NCBI GenBank assembly: GCA_030593645.1
Contig: JAUVGT010000169.1
Span: 1 to 10,062, forward strand
Direction of reading: 5' to 3'
Source: Deltaproteobacteria bacterium
GTDB taxonomy: Bacteria > Desulfobacterota > Desulfobacteria > Desulfobacterales > JAUVGT01
DNA length: 10,062 bases
Part shown: positions 1 to 6,281 of the stretch, one piece after another
Numbering within the stretch: position 1 is the first letter of the stretch
Layout of the letters: every line of letters begins with the position of its first letter
Notes under the pieces: generated by a model
Told to the model about the DNA's origin: nothing
Databases searched by the model: none
The model's input: only the letters and a program-made list of their open reading frames with translations
Program-made: the position numbers and the translations under genes

Positions 1-1407
1 AATGAAATAGCCGCTCAAAGCCTGGGGATGAATACGGATGAGCTTGTGGGGAAATGTTTTTATGATTTTTTTCCGATTTCATTTTCTGAGACGAGGAAGA
101 ATGCTGTTAACGAGGTAGTCAGAACAGGTAAACCGGTTCAGATTGAAGTTGAGAACGAAAATAGGATTTATTCCATTCATTCATATCCAGTCTATGACAG
201 TCGAGGCAGTGTGGTACAAGTGGGAGTGATCTCATCTGATATTACAGAAAAACTGGTTATGGAAGCGCAGCTTCAGCAAACACAGAAAAGGGAAGCGATC
301 GGAATTATGGCAGGAGGCATAGCTCATGATTTTAACAATATTCTTGGAATTATTCTTAGGAATGCTGAACTTGGTATTGATGATATTCCGGAATGGAATC
401 CGGCCAGACTTAATTTAAAAGAAATTAAAAACGCAACATTACGCGCGAAAGATGTGGTCAGGCAGCTTTTAATTTTTAGCCGTAAAGTGGAACACATAAG
501 AAAACCGATAAAAATTCATCCAATTTTTAAAGAGTCCATTAAGCTGATCAGGGCTTCCATACCATCGACAATTGATATTCGCTCTAACATTCCAGATCAT
601 TCAGGGACCATCAAAGCCCATCCCACGCAGATCCACCAGGTAATCATCAACCTGTGCACAAACGCATCACAATCGATGGAAGAAAAGGGGGGTATCCTGG
701 AGATAAACCTGAATGAAATTGAACGGGATGAAATAAAGTCAGCCGGGTATAACACATTAAGTGCAAATCGATATGTTCAATTGACGGTCAGCGATTCCGG
801 CAGCGGGATTGAATCTGCGATTATGGATAAGATATTCGATCCGTATTATACAACCAAAGATGTGGGAAAAGGTACAGGCTTGGGATTAGCGGTGGTTCAT
901 GGTATTGTTAAAAACCATGACGGTGTGATTACCATAAAAAGCGAGCCGGAAAGGGGCACCACCGTTGATGTTCTGTTTCCAATAATTGATGAAGAACCCG
1001 CTGTGGAAAAGGCAGTTTCAGCGGATTTACAAACCGGAAATGAAAAAATTCTTTTTATCGATGATGAAGAGTTATTGGTAGAAATGGCATGCCAGACCCT
1101 TGAACAGCTCGGTTATCATGTTGTAACTTTTACGAACCCGGTCAAAGCCTTGGATCTGTTCCGATCCGATCCAACCCAGTTCGATTTGATTATTACCGAT
1201 ATGACGATGCCCCGGATGACGGGCCGTGATCTGGTTAAGGAAGTGTTGAGTGTTCATCCTGATATTCCGATTATTCTTTGCACAGGCTTTAGCGAACAAA
1301 TTAATGAAGAAAGAGCAAAGGAAATTGGCGTCAGGGAATACCTTGAAAAGCCGTTTGAAAGGCATGAGCTGGCAAACGCGGTAAGAAAAGTCATCGATGG
1401 AAAATAA
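1..1407 (+). CDS. Hybrid sensor histidine kinase (PAS-HisKA-HATPase-receiver), 5' end outside window
   Basis: Autophosphorylating sensor kinase with its own receiver domain. The reading frame is open back to base 1 and reads like the start of a PAS domain, so the Met codon at 28 is probably internal and the gene is truncated by the window edge. Residues are numbered from that Met. A PAS domain fills about 1-75 and ends in the usual ISSDITE-type linker. The HisKA H-box has phospho-acceptor His100 in HDFNN. The ATPase N-box runs about 203-213 (Asn208, Asn212). G1 is DSGSGI (256-261), the F-box is IFDPYYTTK, and G2 is GKGTGLGL (280-287). The receiver spans about 338-455, with acidic Asp345/Asp346, phospho-acceptor Asp391 in TDMTMP, and Lys441 in EKPF. 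All catalytic residues are present. There is no DNA-binding output domain, so the phosphate either goes to an unlinked partner or the receiver tunes the kinase. No membrane segment is visible in this part. The ligand is unknown. Confidence 0.95.
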   Translation, partial: NEIAAQSLGMNTDELVGKCFYDFFPISFSETRKNAVNEVVRTGKPVQIEVENENRIYSIHSYPVYDSRGSVVQVGVISSDITEKLVMEAQLQQTQKREAIGIMAGGIAHDFNNILGIILRNAELGIDDIPEWNPARLNLKEIKNATLRAKDVVRQLLIFSRKVEHIRKPIKIHPIFKESIKLIRASIPSTIDIRSNIPDHSGTIKAHPTQIHQVIINLCTNASQSMEEKGGILEINLNEIERDEIKSAGYNTLSANRYVQLTVSDSGSGIESAIMDKIFDPYYTTKDVGKGTGLGLAVVHGIVKNHDGVITIKSEPERGTTVDVLFPIIDEEPAVEKAVSADLQTGNEKILFIDDEELLVEMACQTLEQLGYHVVTFTNPVKALDLFRSDPTQFDLIITDMTMPRMTGRDLVKEVLSVHPDIPIILCTGFSEQINEERAKEIGVREYLEKPFERHELANAVRKVIDGK

Positions 1408-1490
1408 ACACTTTTGAATCTGTATCTAAACACACACTCATGTATTCCATGGTTGAAATAAATAATAAGAAATAGTAAGGCTGGTGACGT

Positions 1491-1556
1491 GAAGTGGTTT
1501 TAAAATATTCGTTCCACACAGAAATTGGAACTGAGGGGAGGTTTTTATACCACTTC
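1491..1556. repeat. Nested imperfect inverted repeat in the kinase-TPM gap
   Basis: The outer arms GAAGTGGT (1491-1498) and ACCACTTC (1549-1556) are perfect complements. With two mismatches they extend to 15 bases per side (1491-1505 and 1542-1556). Inside, GTTCCA (1511-1516) pairs with TGGAAC (1526-1531) around a 9-base loop. The whole 66-bp element could fold as a cruciform or as an RNA stem-loop. It ends 32 bases before the start codon at 1589, so it could lie in the leader of the TPM transcript. There is no following T-run, so it does not look like an ordinary intrinsic terminator. It may be a small palindromic repeat or MITE-like remnant, or a regulatory leader. The sequence cannot decide. 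Confidence 0.55.
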
Positions 1557-1588
1557 TAACCACAAAACATCTATCACAGGATAATATT

Positions 1589-2245
1589 ATGTATTTTTCT
1601 ACAGACCAAACGGCTCAGTTAAACAAACTTGTCGGTAAGCTCGAAAAGAACACCCATGTTGAATTGGTAACGGCTGTGGTGGGCAGGTGTGATAATTATC
1701 CTGAAATTCCATGGAAAGCGTTTGCAATGGGTACGGTATTCAGTGCCCTGCTCGTTTTAATTCAGGATTTTATCCGGCCGGGCTGGACTGGTTTCGATAC
1801 CGCATTGCTTAACATGGTCATTGTGATCGGTGTCGGTGCTTTTTCCGCCCTGCTGACCGTATTTTGGCCTGGCTTCGCGCGTCTTTTCCTGGATAAAACA
1901 CGTGCGAAGACGGAAACAGAACAATATGCGCGGTCTCTTTTTCTGGAACGTGAGATTTTCAAAACCCGCGAGCGTACCGGTATCCTTCTGCTGATCGGAC
2001 TGTTTGAGCACCAGGTGACTATACTTCCGGACAGCGGGATTGTAAACCGTGTGGATTCTCAAGACTTGAAGCATATCATTGGACAAATGACGGTATCCCT
2101 GAAAAAGAGTGATTTTTTTCAGGCATTGAGTCAGGGAATTACCGCCCTCGAAGACCGTTTGTCTGAAGCGGGATTTAAGGGAGTTCCCGGTGCGGCAAAC
2201 CAAATTTCCAATGAACCGATCGAGCAAAAGGGGGCGGATAAATGA
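1589..2245 (+). CDS. TPM-domain-like membrane protein, fold split by two membrane helices
   Basis: Probable integral membrane partner of the TPM protein encoded next. The N-terminal part (about 1-40) resembles the first half of a TPM domain, with a strand reading THVELVTAVV. Two hydrophobic helices follow at about 42-62 and 71-93. The rest of the domain resumes at about 125-195 and contains ERTGILLLIGLFEHQVTILPD (split here as ERTGILLL and IGLFEHQVTILPD). No cleavable signal peptide is seen, so both soluble parts probably face the cytoplasm. The start is supported by an AGGA-containing ribosome site at 1577-1581, seven bases before the ATG. The stop overlaps the next start as ATGA (2242-2245), which indicates translational coupling. 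Related genes often occur in lemA-TPM-TPM clusters, but no lemA is present here. Biochemical function is unknown. Family placement rests on motif resemblance and gene pairing. Confidence 0.8.
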   Translation: MYFSTDQTAQLNKLVGKLEKNTHVELVTAVVGRCDNYPEIPWKAFAMGTVFSALLVLIQDFIRPGWTGFDTALLNMVIVIGVGAFSALLTVFWPGFARLFLDKTRAKTETEQYARSLFLEREIFKTRERTGILLLIGLFEHQVTILPDSGIVNRVDSQDLKHIIGQMTVSLKKSDFFQALSQGITALEDRLSEAGFKGVPGAANQISNEPIEQKGADK

Positions 2246-3198
2246 ATAAAAAACCGTTTTTTCTTTATGGTCTGACAATGATCCTGCTCCTGGCATGGAA
2301 TTCAAGCTCTATTGCGGCGGATGTACCTTATATGAGTGGAAGAGTAACCGATGGTGCGGAAATTCTCAGTTCTGCCTCGGTTAACCGTATTACCGCCAAA
2401 CTTAAAGCCCATGAAGAAAGTACCACAAACCAGGTGGCTGTGCTCACTGTACCGACACTGGGAGGAGAAGATATTGAATCTTTTGCTGTTCAGGTTTTCG
2501 AGGAATGGCAGCTCGGTCAGAAAGAAAAGGACAACGGTGTGCTTGTACTGATCGCTCCCAATGAGCGGCGTATGCGCATTGAGGTGGGTTACGGCCTCGA
2601 GGGAACCCTCACCGACCTGAAAGCCGGTCGTATTATCCGTAATGTCATGACACCACGGTTTAAAGCGAATGATTTTGACGCCGGTATTGAACAGGGAATC
2701 CTGGCTGTTATCTCCCAGCTCGAGGGGGGCGATGAAATACCGGCAATGGCTGAGCCATCCGGGAATAATATTGGTTTACAAATTGACGCACCGGATCTTG
2801 GCATTATCGAACGCATCCTGATTGGCGCGTTTGTTTTCGGTATTATTGGCCTGTTTACGGTGCTGGGGATTTTGACACCGCGTGTGGGCTGGTTTCTCTA
2901 TTTCTTCCTGATACCGTTCTGGGCCATGTTTCCGATTGTGGTTGTGGGTACAAAAATTGGGTTTATTCTTCTGATCATATACCTGATTATGTTTCCCATT
3001 GCCAAGCTGATCCTGGGCCGTACCAAATGGTACCGTAAGGCGGGTAGAGATCTCAAAAGTAAAGGAAGAGCAACTATCGGCGGCTTTACCTTCTCCTCAG
3101 GCAGTAGTTCAGGGTCGAGCTCCTGGAGTTCTTCCGGCAGCAGTTTCTCCGGCGGTGGCGGCAGTTCGGGGGGCGGCGGGGCGTCAGGTAGTTGGTAA
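2242..3198 (+). CDS. TPM domain protein, YgcG type, exported, with Ser/Gly-rich tail
   Basis: Envelope protein of the TPM (TLP18.3/Psb32/MOLO-1) family. Members are implicated in photosystem repair in plants, but their role in bacteria is poorly defined. Residues 1-26 form a signal peptide with a likely AA/D cleavage after 26. The TPM domain covers about 30-160 and shows the family landmarks DNGVLVLIAP (98-107), the VGYGLEG segment (115-121) and GRIIR (129-133). Hydrophobic helices follow at about 191-211, 216-235 and 238-257. A basic stretch comes next, then a low-complexity tail (281-318) made almost wholly of Ser and Gly with a few aromatic residues. This tail is typical of YgcG-like proteins. 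A G-rich ribosome site at 2227-2234 precedes the start, which overlaps the upstream stop. The TPM domain probably faces the periplasm. It most likely works with the upstream membrane protein. Confidence 0.9.
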   Translation: MNKKPFFLYGLTMILLLAWNSSSIAADVPYMSGRVTDGAEILSSASVNRITAKLKAHEESTTNQVAVLTVPTLGGEDIESFAVQVFEEWQLGQKEKDNGVLVLIAPNERRMRIEVGYGLEGTLTDLKAGRIIRNVMTPRFKANDFDAGIEQGILAVISQLEGGDEIPAMAEPSGNNIGLQIDAPDLGIIERILIGAFVFGIIGLFTVLGILTPRVGWFLYFFLIPFWAMFPIVVVGTKIGFILLIIYLIMFPIAKLILGRTKWYRKAGRDLKSKGRATIGGFTFSSGSSSGSSSWSSSGSSFSGGGGSSGGGGASGSW

Positions 3199-3265
3199 AA
3201 CCAATCACGAAATTATTGAAGAAACGTGAATGGGTAGTAAGTGCGGTGCTTTTTAAGTGAAAAGA

Positions 3266-3307
3266 TGAACATCGAACATCGAACGTTCAACATCGAACGT
3301 CGAATAT
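3266..3307. repeat. Six tandem copies of a 7-bp unit (CGAACAT/CGAACGT)
   Basis: Reading in sevens from 3266 gives TGAACAT, CGAACAT, CGAACGT, TCAACAT, CGAACGT and CGAATAT. These are six adjacent variants of one heptamer. The palindrome GAACGTTC occurs inside at 3281-3288. Seven is not a multiple of three, so the array is not built to encode a repeated amino acid, and it sits between genes. Short GAACATC-type arrays are familiar to me from intergenic DNA of environmental bacteria. Whether this one is a protein-binding array, a recombination scar or simple slippage cannot be told. Confidence 0.75.
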
Positions 3308-3458
3308 GGAAGACGCTTCACTCTACCTCTTTTTAATATATTACACAATGATATCGGCACTGACCCCAATTGTTCAGGTTCACACCTATGGAGATTTAAG
3401 AAGTATTAACCCTGCACAAAAAGTAATCCCTTACTGGAATATCCAAAACAGGGTTCTT

Positions 3459-3487
3459 TTGACTCGTGTATTTGATTACAGTGAAAT
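3459..3487 (+). promoter_or_regulatory. Possible sigma-70-like promoter of the MFS gene
   Basis: TTGACT (3459-3464) is a 5/6 match to the -35 consensus. After a 17-base spacer comes TGAAAT (3482-3487), a weak 4/6 match to the -10 consensus. Transcription starting about seven bases downstream would begin at or next to the ATG at 3494, which would give a leaderless message. No Shine-Dalgarno-like sequence precedes that ATG, which fits. The -10 is poor, so this is tentative. Confidence 0.25.
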
Positions 3488-3493
3488 TTCAAT

Positions 3494-4900
3494 ATGACTA
3501 ATCCAGCGGAAAAAAAAGAATCAAAAGTTTATAGCCAGCGGTCCCTTGAGAATTCAACACTGATTGTGGCTACGTTTACATCATTCATCGGGCCATTCAT
3601 GATATCGGCCGTGAATGTCGCCTTGCCTGCGATACAAAAAGAATTTAGTATCGGTGCGGTCATGCTGAGCTGGCTCGCGACCGCATACTTATTAGCGACC
3701 GCGGTTTTTTTGGTACCCATGGGGAAAATCGCCGATATATACGGGCGAAAGAAAATATTTTCATGGGGACTTGTGATTTTTGTTATTTCCGCTTTCCTGT
3801 CGATATTTACTCCAAATGCGGTAATTTTACTTATCTTAAGGATATTTCAAGGGTTTGGCGCCGCAATGGTGGTCACCACCGGTATGGCCATCCTCACATC
3901 TGTTTTTCCTCCGGAAAAACGTGGCCGTGCCATTGGGATATATGTATCAGCAGTGTATATCGGTTTGTCCATCGGGCCGACTGCCGGCGGCTCCCTGACA
4001 CATCACTTCGGCTGGCGAAGCATCTTTTTAACCGTTGTCCCCCTGGGACTGGCATCCATATGGATTACCGCTAAATATTTAAAAGGCGAGTGGAAGGGGG
4101 ATAAAGAGGAAAAATTCGATTTAAAAGGCAGCATCATCTATGGTATTTCATTGATGGCACTTATTTACGGGGCCACCCTTCTCCCGGATGTATGGGCGTA
4201 TTGCCTGGTTGGGATGGGTATACTGGGATTTATTTTTTTTACAATCCATGAAAAAGCGATTCAGAACCCTATATTTGAAGTACGCCTTTTTCAGAACAAC
4301 CACCTGTTCGCCTTTTCGAGCCTGGCCGCGCTGATAAACTATGCGGCCACATTTGCCGTTACTTTCATTCTGAGTCTATATCTCCAGTATATCAAAGGTT
4401 TAAATCCCCAATCGGCGGGGATGATACTGGTTTTTCAGCCCATTGTCATGGCGGTATGTTCACCGGAAGCCGGTAAGCTTTCAGACCGGATTGAGCCGCG
4501 CCTGATTGCATCGGCAGGTATGGGTTTGACTGCTTTGGGACTGTTTATGCTGATATTCCTGGGTCCAGCCACATCCATCACATATGTGATCAGTGTCCTT
4601 GTTACGCTGGGTTTGGGTTTTGCCCTGTTTTCCTCACCCAACATGAACGCGATTATGAGCAGTGTTGAAAAAAGGTATTACGGCATTGCCTCGGGATCTG
4701 TGGCAACCATGCGATTGCTCGGCCAGATGTTGAGTATGGCGACTGCCACGGTTGTATTTGCTGTATTGCTCGGGAACGTGCCCATTAATCCATCGAATTA
4801 TGATATATTTCTTCAGAGTATCAGGATTGTTTTTATTATCTTTACTCTTCTTTGTACTGTGGGTGTCTTTCTTTCAATCGCGCGCGGGCAGCTCAGATAA
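3494..4900 (+). CDS. MFS transporter, DHA2 (EmrB/QacA) type, probable proton-coupled exporter
   Basis: Inner-membrane exporter of the major facilitator superfamily, 468 residues. This fits the 14-helix drug:H+ antiporter-2 group. The DHA2 landmarks are in order. NVALPAIQKEF (41-51) is the D1-type motif at the end of helix 1. Motif A, GKIADIYGRKK (77-87), lies between helices 2 and 3. RIFQGFGAA (116-124) and the antiporter motif C, GLSIGPTAGG (157-166), follow in helices 4-5. Hydrophobic helices continue to the C-terminus. The N-terminal 20 residues are polar and charged. The chosen Met is the only plausible start before helix 1, but it has no clear ribosome site upstream. The substrate cannot be read from sequence. 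No periplasmic adaptor (EmrA-like) or regulator gene is adjacent, so a single-component exporter is more likely than an EmrAB-type pump. An A8 run lies at 3510-3517, in codons 6-8. Confidence 0.92.
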   Translation: MTNPAEKKESKVYSQRSLENSTLIVATFTSFIGPFMISAVNVALPAIQKEFSIGAVMLSWLATAYLLATAVFLVPMGKIADIYGRKKIFSWGLVIFVISAFLSIFTPNAVILLILRIFQGFGAAMVVTTGMAILTSVFPPEKRGRAIGIYVSAVYIGLSIGPTAGGSLTHHFGWRSIFLTVVPLGLASIWITAKYLKGEWKGDKEEKFDLKGSIIYGISLMALIYGATLLPDVWAYCLVGMGILGFIFFTIHEKAIQNPIFEVRLFQNNHLFAFSSLAALINYAATFAVTFILSLYLQYIKGLNPQSAGMILVFQPIVMAVCSPEAGKLSDRIEPRLIASAGMGLTALGLFMLIFLGPATSITYVISVLVTLGLGFALFSSPNMNAIMSSVEKRYYGIASGSVATMRLLGQMLSMATATVVFAVLLGNVPINPSNYDIFLQSIRIVFIIFTLLCTVGVFLSIARGQLR

Positions 4901-4984
4901 TCAATGCGTGTACAGAAAAACCAGAAGTGATTTCAGGGCCTGATACTTCCAATTATTAGAAAATGATAATGTCCTTTTGTTAAT

Positions 4985-5013
4985 TTGACCACTAAAATAT
5001 TTCCAGTTAATAA
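4985..5013 (+). promoter_or_regulatory. Possible promoter for sbcDC
   Basis: TTGACC (4985-4990) is a good -35-like hexamer. A loose -10-like AT-rich segment (TTAATAA, 5007-5013) follows after 16-17 bases, and the sbcD start codon comes 17 bases after that. The -10 is weak and the region is generally AT-rich, so this is a suggestion only. It is consistent with the 130-base gap separating sbcD from the MFS gene. Confidence 0.3.
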
Positions 5014-5030
5014 AAAAGAAATAGAATAAA

Positions 5031-6281
5031 ATGAAAATTATACACACTTCAGACTGGCATCTCGGCCGGAATTTAATGTATAAGGACAGGAAGAAAGAAC
5101 ATGAAGGATTTCTTGACTGGCTGCTTGAACTGATCATCAAAGAGGCCGCGGATGTTCTGATTGTTGCCGGGGATATTTTTGATACGATTTCACCGCCGAA
5201 CTATGCCCTGAAGATGTATTACAGTTTCCTTGGGCATGTATCTTTAAAAACATCCTGTACTGTGATTATTATTGGCGGGAACCATGATTCGGTTTCGACA
5301 CTGAATGCGCCTAAGAATGTGCTTGAAGTGCTGAATGTGCATGTAATCGGCGGTATCTCTGCTGATATCTCGGATGAAATAATAATCATTAACAATTCTT
5401 CAGGAAAGCCCTCTGGTATTATCTGCCCGGTACCGTTTTTAAGGGATCGGGATATCCGGAAATCATTGCCGGGTGAAAATTATCAAGAAAAAAGCAGGGC
5501 GCTGATTGATGGGATCAAAAATCACTATGACCTTGTAAAAGATGCTGCGGTTCAGAAAAGAAAAGAGCTGGGTGATCCAACTATTCCGATTATTGCAACC
5601 GGTCACCTTTTTACTGCAGGCGGTAATTTTAAAGATGATGAGGGTATTCGCGAAATTCATGTGGGTTCCCTTGGTAAATTTACGGCTTCCGCGTTCCCGG
5701 ATGAATTTGACTATATTGCGCTGGGTCATTTGCACCGGCCGCAGAAAATTGAGGGAAACGGTCATATCAGGTACTCGGGGGCACCCATACCGTTGAGTTT
5801 TAGTGAAGCCGGGAATAAGAAGCAGATCGTATGCGTGGAATTTGGTCAAGACAGTGAAAAACCGGAGATCACAACTCTTGCCATACCTGAATTCCAAAAA
5901 ATAAGAACGGTCAAAGGGAGTCTTGATCAGGTTGTCAGCAAGCTGAAGGGTATGAGGCAGGAGGATCCCGATGACAGTATCTGGGTGGAAGTATCCGTTA
6001 TTGAGGAGGTCTGGAAACCCGATATTGAGATTACTCTCAATGAATTGGCTGATGAACTGGCTCTTGATATTCTTGCCATAAAAAACCTTGAGAGTATCAA
6101 AGACAGGAGACTGAAAAAAGCAAACCCGACAGATACCCTTGATCATTTTACACCAGAAATTGTATTTCAAAAAAGACTGGAAAAGGAAACCGGAATCGAA
6201 GAAGATTTAAAAGAAGAACTGACCCAGGCGTTTAATGAAATATGGCATTCAGTTGAAAATGGCATTGAGCACTCCAGATGA
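5031..6281 (+). CDS. sbcD: Exonuclease SbcD, Mre11-like nuclease subunit
   Basis: Metal-dependent nuclease subunit of the SbcCD complex. The complex cuts DNA hairpins and degrades blocked double-strand ends in an ATP-controlled way in the cytoplasm. The 416-residue length is close to that of known SbcD (about 400). The phosphoesterase motifs are complete and in order: SDWH (Asp8, His10), AGDIFD (Asp48), GGNHD (Asn84, His85), the ATGHLF motif (His192) and LGHLH (His233, His235). The C-terminal third (about 275-416) matches the capping and SbcC-binding part of the family and is rich in charged residues. The start begins directly with the first catalytic strand (MKIIHTSDWH), as is usual. The ribosome site is poor, an A-rich AAAGAAAT-like stretch before the ATG. 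The stop overlaps the sbcC start as ATGA at 6278-6281, so the two subunits are made together. Confidence 0.97.
   Translation: MKIIHTSDWHLGRNLMYKDRKKEHEGFLDWLLELIIKEAADVLIVAGDIFDTISPPNYALKMYYSFLGHVSLKTSCTVIIIGGNHDSVSTLNAPKNVLEVLNVHVIGGISADISDEIIIINNSSGKPSGIICPVPFLRDRDIRKSLPGENYQEKSRALIDGIKNHYDLVKDAAVQKRKELGDPTIPIIATGHLFTAGGNFKDDEGIREIHVGSLGKFTASAFPDEFDYIALGHLHRPQKIEGNGHIRYSGAPIPLSFSEAGNKKQIVCVEFGQDSEKPEITTLAIPEFQKIRTVKGSLDQVVSKLKGMRQEDPDDSIWVEVSVIEEVWKPDIEITLNELADELALDILAIKNLESIKDRRLKKANPTDTLDHFTPEIVFQKRLEKETGIEEDLKEELTQAFNEIWHSVENGIEHSR

Larger units (their letters stand above)
3199..3493. other. Intergenic region between the TPM unit and the MFS gene
   Basis: 295 bases with no convincing gene. 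It holds the 7-bp tandem repeat at 3266-3307 and a possible promoter at 3459-3487. I see no strong terminator hairpin with a T-run after the TPM gene. A 63-codon open frame at 3306-3497 has no ribosome site and no recognisable protein features. Confidence 0.6.

Noticed and set aside
3306..3497. 63-codon open frame whose stop overlaps the MFS start as ATGA
   Set aside because: It begins in the tandem repeat edge, has no ribosome site, and its protein shows no domain or membrane pattern. The ATGA overlap alone is common by chance.
3494..4900. EmrAB-type tripartite drug pump
   Set aside because: The transporter is DHA2-like, but no membrane-fusion or outer-membrane partner is adjacent, so a tripartite assignment is unsupported.
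4924..4949. Hairpin after the MFS gene (GAAGT/ACTTC outer, TCAG/CTGA inner)
   Set aside because: The stem is interrupted by an unequal internal loop and there is no T-run after it, so it is not a credible intrinsic terminator.
5463..6170. 235-codon open frame on the minus strand inside sbcD
   Set aside because: It is fully antisense to a gene with every catalytic motif intact, and the translated protein has no recognisable features.
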